In this document: piece by piece, positions 34,608 through 41,320 of the stretch
Numbering within the stretch: position 1 is the first letter of the stretch
How the letters are laid out: the number at the start of each line of letters is the position of its first letter
Assembly (NCBI GenBank): GCA_964461635.1
Contig: CAYWVC010000007.1
Coordinates: 1 to 41,320, forward strand
Direction of reading: 5' to 3'
Length of the DNA stretch: 41,320 bases
Source of the DNA: RGIG3994 sp964461635
GTDB taxonomy: Bacteria; Bacillota; Clostridia; Oscillospirales; CAG-272
Position numbers and translations under genes: made by a program
The notes under the pieces: generated by a model
What the model saw: only the letters and a program-made list of their open reading frames with translations
Database searches by the model: none
What the model was told of the DNA's origin: nothing

Positions 34608-34631
34608 ATTCGTTACAGTTCTCCAATATTT

Positions 34632-35546
34632 TTAGTTGAGTTCAAAGGTTTTGATCGCTTTTACAGCACTGCCTTCGGGATAGTCCCCGACCTCGCCGAG
34701 GGCGAAAAATCCGTTTTTTCCGCATATGCGCACCCGTTCCCCGGTCGGGAGCGACGTGCCTATCTTGCGCTGATATATTTCGCATCCCGAGCGGCAGAGG
34801 CGCTCAAAGAAGGGCTCAAGCGTCACTGCGGGGAGGTCCGAGAAGAGCCGCTCGATCGGGATCAGGAGCGCATCGCGCTCCTCGGGTGACAGCGCGTCAA
34901 GCTCGGCAACCGTATGCGAGGCATCAACGGTGAAGCCCCCGCAGAGCCTCCGCTCAAGCGCCGCCATCACGCCGCCGCACCCGAGAGCTTCGCCGATGTC
35001 GGCACAAAGGGTGCGTATGTAGGTCCCGCCCGAGCATTCAACGTCAAGAATATATTCGTCGTTGCGCTCGGTCGGGGTCACGGACAGTGAGAAAATATTG
35101 ACCGTTCTTGACGGTCTTTCGACCTCTATCCCGCGCCGGGCAAGGTCCACGAGCTTACGCCCCCCGACCTTCACCGCACTGTACATCGGCGTCGTCTGCA
35201 CGGTCTCGCCGACGAAGGTGCGGCAGACCTCACGCACATGTGCGGCATCGGGGATCGCATCGGAGCGCGTGAGCTCTTTGCCCGTGATATCCTCCGTATC
35301 CGTCGTCAGTCCGAGCTTCAGACGTGCGCGGTAGAGCTTTCTGTCGTTGACGATAAGGTCGGCGGCTTTTGCCGCGCGTCCGATGAGCACGACCAAAACG
35401 CCTGTTGCCATAGGATCGAGAGTCCCCGTGTGCCCGACCCGCCGCGTACCGTAGAGCCGCCGAACCATATTGACCACGTCAAGCGAGGTACACCCGGCGT
35501 GCTTGTTTATCGCGATAACACCGCAGATCTCGCGCCCGCCGCTCAT
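34632..35546 (-). CDS. truB: tRNA pseudouridine(55) synthase TruB
   Basis: Converts U55 of the tRNA T-loop to pseudouridine, 304 aa. Motifs: GVIAINKHAGCTSLDVV, RRVGHTGTLDPMATGVL (with the catalytic Asp), YSAVKVGGRKLVDLARRG, VECSGGTYIRTLCADIG. A C-terminal PUA-like part follows (TGERVRICGKNGFFALGEV). The start at 35546 forms ATGA with the trmB stop; an ATG five codons earlier lies inside trmB and is less likely. Operon order ychF-trmB-truB-ynbB-like. Confidence 0.96.
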   Translation of the reverse strand: MSGGREICGVIAINKHAGCTSLDVVNMVRRLYGTRRVGHTGTLDPMATGVLVVLIGRAAKAADLIVNDRKLYRARLKLGLTTDTEDITGKELTRSDAIPDAAHVREVCRTFVGETVQTTPMYSAVKVGGRKLVDLARRGIEVERPSRTVNIFSLSVTPTERNDEYILDVECSGGTYIRTLCADIGEALGCGGVMAALERRLCGGFTVDASHTVAELDALSPEERDALLIPIERLFSDLPAVTLEPFFERLCRSGCEIYQRKIGTSLPTGERVRICGKNGFFALGEVGDYPEGSAVKAIKTFELN

Positions 35547-36187
35547 TGAAAGCGCACCCAAGCCGAATAGATCGGCATACCCTTTTCGGTGAATTGACGC
35601 TCATATTCGGTCATAACGTTGCCCGCCGCGTGCTCGGAGGCGTGAAGATCGCGGGTTGTCATAACTATTTCAAGCCCCGCGTGAGCGAATTCCTCAAGCG
35701 AAAAATCGAAGAGCCCCTCGTTGTCGGTCTTTTGTATCAGCATTCCGCCGGGGACGAGGATTCCGCGGTAGAGCTCAAGGAAGGTTCGATAGGTCAGCCT
35801 TCTCTTTTTGTAGCCCGATTTCGGCCACGGGTCGGAGAAGTTCAGGTATATACGCTCAACGCTGTGCGCGGGAAAGTATTCCCCGACCGCGGCGGCGTCG
35901 GCTATCATAAATCTGAGGTTGTCGGGGCGGCACGGTGCCGACGCCTTTGCCTTTTCAAGGGCGAGACAGGCGGCATCCGAATATTTTTCGAGAGCTACGA
36001 GGTTTATCGAATTGTCCGAGGCGGTAAGGTCGCACGCAAAACCGCCCTTGCCGCATCCGATCTCAAGGCAGAGCGGACGCTTGACTTCAAAATAATCGCG
36101 AACGTCCTTCTCGGGCGGGGTGGGGATCAACAGCTCGGCGCAGGCGGCGATCCGCTCGGCACCGTGCTTTTTTTTACGCATCCTCAT
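35543..36187 (-). CDS. trmB: tRNA (guanine-N7-)-methyltransferase TrmB
   Basis: SAM-dependent enzyme making m7G46 in tRNA variable loops, 214 aa. LEIGCGKGGFACDL is the SAM-binding motif. LNFSDPWPKSGYKKRRLTY is the family's catalytic and tRNA-contact signature, and TDNEGLFDFS and TEYERQF follow. The start at 36187 makes ATGA with the ychF stop; a second in-frame ATG two codons later is possible. Both ends are coupled to neighbours, so this is a tight translation-linked trio with truB. Confidence 0.96.
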   Translation of the reverse strand: MRMRKKKHGAERIAACAELLIPTPPEKDVRDYFEVKRPLCLEIGCGKGGFACDLTASDNSINLVALEKYSDAACLALEKAKASAPCRPDNLRFMIADAAAVGEYFPAHSVERIYLNFSDPWPKSGYKKRRLTYRTFLELYRGILVPGGMLIQKTDNEGLFDFSLEEFAHAGLEIVMTTRDLHASEHAAGNVMTEYERQFTEKGMPIYSAWVRFQ

Positions 36188-37278
36188 ACGTTGAATCTGA
36201 AGACGACGATGTCGCCGTCGCGCATAACGTAATCCTTGCCCTCACTGCGCAGAAGACCCTTTTCCTTCGCGACCGTCATACTGCCGCAGGCGATAAGGTC
36301 GTCGTACGAGATGACCTCGGCACGGATGAATCCGCGCTCAAAGTCCGAATGTATCTTGCCCGCCGCCTGGGGCGCCTTCATTCCGCGTTTGATGGTCCAC
36401 GCACGTACCTCCTTCGGTCCGGCGGTCAAAAAGCTGCAAAGCCCGAGCAACGAATAGCTTGCCCTGATCAGGCGGTCAAGTCCCGATTCCTTGATTCCGA
36501 GGTCCTCAAGGAAGAGCTGCTTGTCGGCTTCGTCCATAGCGGCGATCTCCGCCTCTATCGACGCGCAGACCGGAATGATCCCCGCGTGCTCGCGCGCAGC
36601 CTCGTCGCGCAGTGCGACGTAGTAGGGATTGTCCTCGGGCTCGCCGCCCACCTCGTTTTCCGATACGTTGGCGGCGTATATTACCGGCTTCAAAGTAAGT
36701 AGGGTGGATTCGGAGAGGAGCTTGTACTCGTCCTCGGTCATTTCAACCGATCGCGCGGGCTTGCCGTCCGACAGCTCGGCACTCACGCGCTCAAGGAGCT
36801 CAAGCTCGGCGGCAAGCGTGCGGTCGCCCTTCATGGCCTTCCTTACCCGATCGATCCTGCGGTCGAGCATTTCGATGTCGGCAAGGATCAGCTCGGTGTT
36901 GACGACGGCGGCATCGTTTATCGGGTCGACTTTGCCGTCAACGTGAATTATGTTCTGATTGTCGAAGCAACGTACGACGTGTACGATCGCGTCGACCTCA
37001 CGGATGTGCGAAAGGAATTTGTTCCCGAGTCCTTCACCTTGTGACGCGCCCTTCACCAAGCCCGCGATGTCCACGAATTCGATTACCGCGGGGGTATATT
37101 TTTCGGGCTTGTACATTTCAGCCAAAACGTCAAGACGGCGGTCGGGAACGGCTACGACACCGACGTTGGGCTCTATCGTGCAAAACGGATAGTTAGCCGA
37201 TTCTGCTCCCGCGTTGGTCAGCGCGTTGAACAGCGTGCTTTTTCCAACGTTCGGGAGCCCTACGATACCAAGCTTCAT
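36184..37278 (-). CDS. ychF: Redox-regulated ATPase YchF
   Basis: OBG-family P-loop protein that binds ribosomes and prefers ATP over GTP, 364 aa. GIVGLPNVGKSTLFNAL is the P-loop and FVDIAGLVKGASQGEGLGN the switch II region. NVSE (in YAANVSENEVG) replaces NKxD, the feature that gives ATP preference. The C-terminal TGS-like domain (SFLTAGPKEVRAWTIKRG, FERGFIRAEV, GKDYVMRDGDIVVFRFNV) is complete. Start 37278 follows GGGAGGT. It is the first gene of the operon, with its own promoter and a hairpin touching the ribosome binding site. Confidence 0.97.
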   Translation of the reverse strand: MKLGIVGLPNVGKSTLFNALTNAGAESANYPFCTIEPNVGVVAVPDRRLDVLAEMYKPEKYTPAVIEFVDIAGLVKGASQGEGLGNKFLSHIREVDAIVHVVRCFDNQNIIHVDGKVDPINDAAVVNTELILADIEMLDRRIDRVRKAMKGDRTLAAELELLERVSAELSDGKPARSVEMTEDEYKLLSESTLLTLKPVIYAANVSENEVGGEPEDNPYYVALRDEAAREHAGIIPVCASIEAEIAAMDEADKQLFLEDLGIKESGLDRLIRASYSLLGLCSFLTAGPKEVRAWTIKRGMKAPQAAGKIHSDFERGFIRAEVISYDDLIACGSMTVAKEKGLLRSEGKDYVMRDGDIVVFRFNV

Positions 37279-37291
37279 AAAGAGTACCTCC

Positions 37292-37309
37292 CGCCTCCGC
37301 ACGGAGGCG
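37292..37309 (-). promoter_or_regulatory. Hairpin abutting the ychF ribosome binding site
   Basis: CGCCTCC and GGAGGCG form a 7-bp stem with a 4-nt loop whose 3' base touches the GGGAGGT site (37292-37286). The stem arm itself contains GGAGG, so alternative pairing could mask or expose the site. Confidence 0.35.
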
Positions 37310-37339
37310 TTCTTTCAAAAGTAATATATTAATGCCTAT

Positions 37340-37368
37340 ATTATATACCTTTTGCCCGCGTTTGACAA
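37340..37368 (-). promoter_or_regulatory. Promoter of the ychF-trmB-truB operon
   Basis: Minus-strand reading: TTGTCA (37368-37363), 17-bp spacer, TATAAT (37345-37340). Close to sigma-A consensus and about 60 bp before the ychF start. Confidence 0.75.
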
Positions 37369-37406
37369 GATGAAAATAAATATTCGAATTATTTCTTCAA
37401 AAACCC

Positions 37407-37435
37407 TTTTCAAAAACAAAAAGTTATGCTATAAT
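37407..37435 (+). promoter_or_regulatory. Promoter of the response regulator-kinase-protease cluster
   Basis: TTTTCA (37407-37412), 17-bp spacer, TATAAT (37430-37435), with an extended -10 TG at 37427-37428. The leader to 37548 is about 105 nt, AT-rich, with no clear structure. Confidence 0.65.
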
Positions 37436-37547
37436 GAGTGTGTATGGAATGAAATTGTAAAAGTTCTCAAAATTCACATAACCTTCACCCGGTTTCCTTT
37501 GAGATATTTTATAATTTACGCGAAAGAAAATCACAGGAGGTCAAAAA

Positions 37548-38240
37548 ATGTTAGATACTAAAATTCTCGTTATCGACGATGACGCCAATATCTGCGATAT
37601 GCTCAAGATCTACTTTGAGAACGAGGGTTACGACGTCAAGACGGTAAACGACGGTGTAGAGGGCATCAATTTCTTCAAAATGTATGAGCCGGATCTCGTC
37701 CTCCTTGACATTATGCTCCCGAAGAAGGATGGCTATCAGGTTTGCCGCGAGATTCGCGAGATCTCGTCAAAGCCGATCATTATGGTCACGGCAAAGGGAG
37801 AGGTAATAGACAAGGTGCTCGGTCTTGAGCTCGGTGCCGACGATTTCGTCGTCAAGCCGTTTGATATGAAGGAGCTCTCGTCCCGTATCAAGGCCGTGCT
37901 TCGCAGATACCAGGCACACACAAAGCAGAATGACGATGAGGTCATTAAATTTGAGAATATTGAAATCAGCCTTCAGAAGTACGAGCTTAAGCTGAAGGGC
38001 AAGTCGGTCGATATCCCGCCCAAGGAGCTGGAGCTTCTCTACTTCCTTGCATCAAACTACAATCGCGTGTTCACCCGCGATCAGCTACTTGACAAGGTTT
38101 GGGGCTTTGATTACCTTGGGGATTCCCGCACCGTTGACGTTCACGTAAAGCGCCTGCGCGAAAAGCTCGAGGGCGCCTCTGATAAATGGTTGCTCAAGAC
38201 CGTTTGGGGAGTCGGATATAAGTTCGAGCTGATAAGCTGA
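37548..38240 (+). CDS. OmpR/PhoB-family response regulator
   Basis: A 230-aa two-component regulator. The receiver domain (1-120) has acidic residues Asp10-Asp12, phospho-acceptor Asp54 (LVLLDIMLP), VTAKG and the KPF lysine near 104. The C-terminal winged helix (about 135-228) shows PPKELELLYFLASN, RVFTRDQLLDKVWGFDY and DSRTVDVHVKRLREKL, then VWGVGYKFE. AGGAGGT lies upstream of the ATG. The kinase gene starts 94 bp downstream beyond a hairpin, and a protease gene follows, an arrangement like CssRS/HtrA envelope-stress systems, though the stimulus is not known. Confidence 0.95.
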   Translation: MLDTKILVIDDDANICDMLKIYFENEGYDVKTVNDGVEGINFFKMYEPDLVLLDIMLPKKDGYQVCREIREISSKPIIMVTAKGEVIDKVLGLELGADDFVVKPFDMKELSSRIKAVLRRYQAHTKQNDDEVIKFENIEISLQKYELKLKGKSVDIPPKELELLYFLASNYNRVFTRDQLLDKVWGFDYLGDSRTVDVHVKRLREKLEGASDKWLLKTVWGVGYKFELIS

Positions 38241-38248
38241 AAATACTT

Positions 38249-38284
38249 ATAATGCCGCAGGAGTTTTTTCTCCTGCGGCATTAT
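38249..38284 (+). other. Strong intergenic hairpin between regulator and kinase genes
   Basis: A 15-bp perfect stem runs from ATAATGCC at 38249 through GCAGGAG and back, closing a loop of six T residues (38264-38269). It is not followed by a T-run, so it is not a classical terminator. It could be a processing site or partial attenuator that lowers kinase expression relative to the regulator. Confidence 0.5.
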
Positions 38285-38334
38285 GCGATTATCGGGTGCT
38301 TTGTTAAGCACTCCGGAGACAGGTAGTATATCAT

Positions 38335-39807
38335 ATGTTCAAAAGTATATTTTCAAAATACGTAAGCGCGTTTATGACGATCATCCTGATCTCGTTCGTT
38401 ATGCTGATCGTTATAACCACGGTTATGATGGGCAATTATTCCGATTCGGCAAGGGAGGATACCCTGATCCGTGCGGCAGAATCGGCAAGCGAATACCTCA
38501 GCGGGCAGATAGGCTCCTACAGTGACCTCCATTTGGAGGAGGGCTCGCGCTTGCGCAACTTTGTCTATTCCGACGGCGACTCGCTGAAGCGTACTATGAA
38601 GGTGATCGCAGAGTATTCGGATGACCTGACGGTAATGATCGCCGATCCGGCGGGGCAGATAATTATGGTGACCGACAGCGACTCGGCTCGGTTTCCCAAT
38701 TCGATGTCGATATCGGTGGAGGATATGAACGCCTTTAACAGCGGGAGCGAGGTTGATCTGCTTCACGGTATCGAAGGTCTTTTCGACGATACGCGAACGG
38801 CGTCCGCGCGGGCGATCCTTTACGGCAACGAGCACGTCGGCAGCGTGTTCGTCTGCGCCTCCCCATCCGAGATGCCTCTTCAGCAGGTGATGATAAAGAC
38901 GATCGTGCTTGCCAGCATATGGGTAATGCTGGCGGCTCTGATAACGGTTTATCTTATCACGGAGCGCATTACCCGCCCGCTCGGAAAGATCAGTGCGGCG
39001 GTCAAGCGCTTTGCCGACGGGGATTACACCGTGCGTATTCCCGCGCGCGGGAGTACCGAGATTGCCGATCTTGCGCGCGCCTTCAACGGTATGGCGGATT
39101 CGATAGAGGCATCCGAGAAGATGCGCAATACCTTTATGGCAAACGTCTCGCACGATCTTCGCACCCCGATGACGACTATTTCGGGATTTATCGACAGCAT
39201 ACTTTGCGGTGCGATCAAGCTGGAGGAGCAGGAGAAATATCTCAGCCTGATAGCTTCCGAGACAAGAAGGCTGTCAAGGCTCGTTGCCGAGCTGCTTGAT
39301 CTCTCAAGACTTCAGGCGGGCGACCGTAAGTTTAATATGCAGCCCTTCGACGTTTGCGAGATGTCGCGCCAGATACTCATATCGTTTGAGCAGAAGATCG
39401 ACGGGAAGCACCTTGACGTCAATTTTGTCTGTGACGAGGATAATATGATCGCCGTGGCAGATCGCGACGCAATATATCAGGTGCTTTACAATATTTGCGA
39501 CAATGCGGTAAAGTTTTCACGTGAGGGCGGCAGGCTTGAGCTCAAGATCACGTACGAGGGCGAAAAGCTTCGCGTTTCGGTTTACGATGAGGGAGAGGGC
39601 ATAGCGGAGGAGGATCTTCCCTACGTCTTCGAGCGGTTTTATAAGGCGGACAAGAGCCGGGGACTTGACAAGACGGGCGTCGGGCTCGGAATGTTCATAG
39701 TGAAAACGATAATTGACGCACATCACGAGACGATAGCGGCCGAGAGCGAGGTCAATAAGTATTGCCGCTTCCACTTTACCTTGGCGTGCGCAAAGGAGCA
39801 GAAATAA
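38335..39807 (+). CDS. HAMP-domain sensor histidine kinase
   Basis: A 490-aa membrane kinase. Transmembrane helix 1 is at about 12-33 and helix 2 at about 187-208 (TIVLASIWVMLAALITVYLI). The extracytoplasmic sensor between them (about 34-186) looks like a dCache/PAS-like fold. A HAMP linker follows (ERITRPLGKISAAVKRFADG), then HisKA with ANVSHDLRTPMTTISGF (His near 273). The ATPase domain shows NICDNAVKFS (N box), YDEGEGIAEEDLPYVFERFYK (G1/F) and GVGLGMFIVK (G2). The C-terminal GG motif is replaced by DAHHETIAAES. The start is preceded by ACAGGTAG. The stop overlaps the protease start by one base (TAATG). Confidence 0.94.
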   Translation: MFKSIFSKYVSAFMTIILISFVMLIVITTVMMGNYSDSAREDTLIRAAESASEYLSGQIGSYSDLHLEEGSRLRNFVYSDGDSLKRTMKVIAEYSDDLTVMIADPAGQIIMVTDSDSARFPNSMSISVEDMNAFNSGSEVDLLHGIEGLFDDTRTASARAILYGNEHVGSVFVCASPSEMPLQQVMIKTIVLASIWVMLAALITVYLITERITRPLGKISAAVKRFADGDYTVRIPARGSTEIADLARAFNGMADSIEASEKMRNTFMANVSHDLRTPMTTISGFIDSILCGAIKLEEQEKYLSLIASETRRLSRLVAELLDLSRLQAGDRKFNMQPFDVCEMSRQILISFEQKIDGKHLDVNFVCDEDNMIAVADRDAIYQVLYNICDNAVKFSREGGRLELKITYEGEKLRVSVYDEGEGIAEEDLPYVFERFYKADKSRGLDKTGVGLGMFIVKTIIDAHHETIAAESEVNKYCRFHFTLACAKEQK

Positions 39808-40790
39808 TGAATGAAGAAATAGAAGTCCGGGATGATCCCCAAAAAGACGGTACACCCGATTCGGCTCCCGATATAACGGATGCAGAGCAGGGCACAGCGG
39901 ATTCCGCGGAAACGAACGCCGAAGTGACGGGCGCAGACTGCCCCACGGAGTTCGGCGACGAGCCGCGCTTCGTATACCATTGGCGGGCTGATGACAGGAA
40001 CGGGGGCACGGGGCAGAATCGCTCGGGCACGATAACCTTCGTCATCGTTACGCTGACGGCGTTTGCGCTGTCGCTTGCTACCCTGCTGATAGTGCTTTTT
40101 GCTCTGCCTCAGAGCGGGGACGAGGGCTCGGATAAGCATATCTACGTGCACGATCGGGACGACGATGCTGTGACCCTTACCGTACAGGAGATCGCCGACG
40201 CTTGCAACCCGTACACCGTCGCGATCGCTTCGCGCTCGGCGGGCGCGCAGAGCGCGAAGGGAAAGGTCGGAACGGGTGTGATCGTATCCGAGGACGGCTA
40301 CGTGATAACCAATTATCACGTGGTGGAGGATGCCTCGTCGGTCACCGTGTATACCTATGGCGGAGGAACCTTCAGTGCCGACGTTGCGGGATATGATGAG
40401 GTTCGCGACGTGGCGGTGCTCAAGCTCCGCAATCTTGGCGGCGACGGGCTGACTGCGGCGGTCATAGCCGACGGTCGGAACGTTATGACGGGCGATAAGG
40501 TCGTAGCCATCGGCACACCGGAGAGCCTTAATTACGCGTGGTCGGTCACGGTCGGCTACGTTTCCTGTAACGAGCGGAACGTCACCTCGGACGACGGGAG
40601 CCGACAGACCTTGATACAGTTTGATGCCGCGGTGAATCCCGGGAATTCCGGGGGACCGCTTATCAACGACCGCGGCGAGGTAATAGGCATCGTTCAGCTT
40701 AAGCTTGACGACAGCGACGGAATAGGCTTTGCGATACCGATCGGCACGGTGATGGAGGTATATGAAAGTATCGTTCCGTCCGGCAACTGA
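39807..40790 (+). CDS. Membrane-anchored HtrA-like serine protease lacking PDZ
   Basis: A 327-aa trypsin-fold protease of the DegP/HtrA type. A 75-residue acidic cytoplasmic N-terminus precedes one transmembrane helix (about 73-98, TITFVIVTLTAFALSLATLL), so the catalytic domain lies outside the cell. The catalytic triad is complete: His171 (ITNYHVVEDA), Asp201 (RDVAVLKL) and Ser281 (NPGNSGGPL). The protein ends just after the protease domain (GIGFAIPIGTVMEVY), so the usual PDZ domain is absent. AAAGGAG precedes the ATG, which overlaps the kinase stop. Probably a quality-control or signalling protease controlled by the two-component pair. Confidence 0.92.
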   Translation: MNEEIEVRDDPQKDGTPDSAPDITDAEQGTADSAETNAEVTGADCPTEFGDEPRFVYHWRADDRNGGTGQNRSGTITFVIVTLTAFALSLATLLIVLFALPQSGDEGSDKHIYVHDRDDDAVTLTVQEIADACNPYTVAIASRSAGAQSAKGKVGTGVIVSEDGYVITNYHVVEDASSVTVYTYGGGTFSADVAGYDEVRDVAVLKLRNLGGDGLTAAVIADGRNVMTGDKVVAIGTPESLNYAWSVTVGYVSCNERNVTSDDGSRQTLIQFDAAVNPGNSGGPLINDRGEVIGIVQLKLDDSDGIGFAIPIGTVMEVYESIVPSGN

Positions 40791-40812
40791 AAGGTAAGAG
40801 CGCAGAACGTAA

Positions 40813-41320
40813 ATGAATTTTCAGTATTTCTTTTTCGATACCTATATCGGCTATTTTTTGCAGGCACTGCCCTTCGCATTGATGGCGGGCGCGATCTACG
40901 GGTTCATACGGTTCCGAAAGGATACGGAAACGCCGATGCTTAGAAAGATCTTTTCCTGCGCGTTCATTTGTTATCTTACGGGGCTTGTCTGCTTGGTGAT
41001 CGGGTTGGACCTTATGGGGATATTCTATTATAAGCTGTTCTACCGTATGGATTCGAGCCGCGAGATCGACTGGCTTGGCGGAGCGATAGACCTTGTCCCC
41101 GATTTCTTTAATAATATTAATGGCGAGGTCATCGGCAACCTTCTGATGTTTTTGCCGTTTGGCGTTCTGTATCCGCTGTCGCAAAAGGAACCGACCTGGA
41201 AAAGATCGGTGTTGGCGGGACTCTTGACGGTCGTGATCATCGAGGCGATCCAGCCGATCTTCGGCAGAGCGTTTGATATGAACGATATTATTTTGAACTC
41301 GTTGGGCGTCGTTGCCTCCG
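40813..41320 (+). CDS. VanZ-like membrane protein (3' end cut by window edge)
   Basis: Open frame running off the window; 169 codons are visible from the ATG at 40813. The translation has helices at about 13-33 and 45-72. VanZ-family hallmarks follow: GNLLMFLPFGVLYPL, VVIIEAIQPIFGRAFDMND and ILNSLGVVAS. VanZ itself gives low-level teicoplanin resistance, but most family members in Clostridia have no known role. No strong ribosome binding site is seen (AAGGTAAG is about 15 nt away). It lies 22 bp after the protease and may belong to the same operon. Confidence 0.85.
   Translation, partial: MNFQYFFFDTYIGYFLQALPFALMAGAIYGFIRFRKDTETPMLRKIFSCAFICYLTGLVCLVIGLDLMGIFYYKLFYRMDSSREIDWLGGAIDLVPDFFNNINGEVIGNLLMFLPFGVLYPLSQKEPTWKRSVLAGLLTVVIIEAIQPIFGRAFDMNDIILNSLGVVAS

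Noticed and set aside
37352..37561. A 69-codon frame before the response regulator
   Set aside because: Overlaps promoter and leader of the regulator and runs into its coding sequence; no ribosome binding site.

Overview
The window looks like chromosomal DNA from an anaerobic, moderately GC-rich Firmicute of the class Clostridia, probably an uncultured gut-type lineage. The basis is strong AGGAGG-like ribosome binding sites, sigma-A type promoters, a cysE-cysS pair, ECF vitamin-transporter S components (FolT, QueT) under riboswitches, a Firmicute SecB-like protein, a YnbB-type PLP protein, and a VanZ-like protein. I see no phage, insertion sequence, CRISPR array, tRNA or rRNA.

Region 1 (1-17100) is one large plus-strand operon for an extracellular carbohydrate system. 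An AT-rich control region holds two near-identical palindromes exactly 105 bp apart, then a consensus promoter (479-507) and a hairpin-rich leader. The genes are: a 1304-aa solute-binding protein with extra beta modules; a permease pair; a membrane protein joining NHL-like beta-propeller, TPR and YIP1 parts; a 2063-aa DUF5696-like secreted protein with about 950 residues of Ala-rich helix inserted near its C-terminus; and a second permease pair. No ATPase is encoded here, so an MsmK-type shared ATPase elsewhere is expected. A hairpin terminator ends the unit. This is the best candidate for a poorly described system.

Region 2 (17101-20200) holds a small two-helix membrane protein (minus), nrdR overlapping a DUF5131 gene (plus), and enolase (minus), whose Shine-Dalgarno-like sequence is separated from its start codon by a hairpin.

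Region 3 (20212-26287) is a plus-strand run of a hypothetical membrane protein, a ribulokinase (araB), a second hypothetical membrane-anchored protein, cysE, cysS, gtrA and secB. Region 4 (26288-29940) is a vitamin-salvage operon: promoter, tetrahydrofolate riboswitch with terminator, folT, folC, a preQ1-I-like riboswitch, queT and a sugar-phosphate isomerase-like protein, ended by a strong terminator.

Region 5 (29939-37370) is on the minus strand. It holds a 1056-aa protein that begins as an ECF sigma factor and continues with about 870 residues of helical and duplicated beta modules, and a four-gene housekeeping operon ychF-trmB-truB-(ynbB-like PLP lyase). Region 6 (37407-end) is a plus-strand envelope-stress-like cluster: OmpR-family regulator, HAMP-type histidine kinase, membrane-anchored HtrA-like protease without PDZ, and a VanZ-family gene cut by the window edge.
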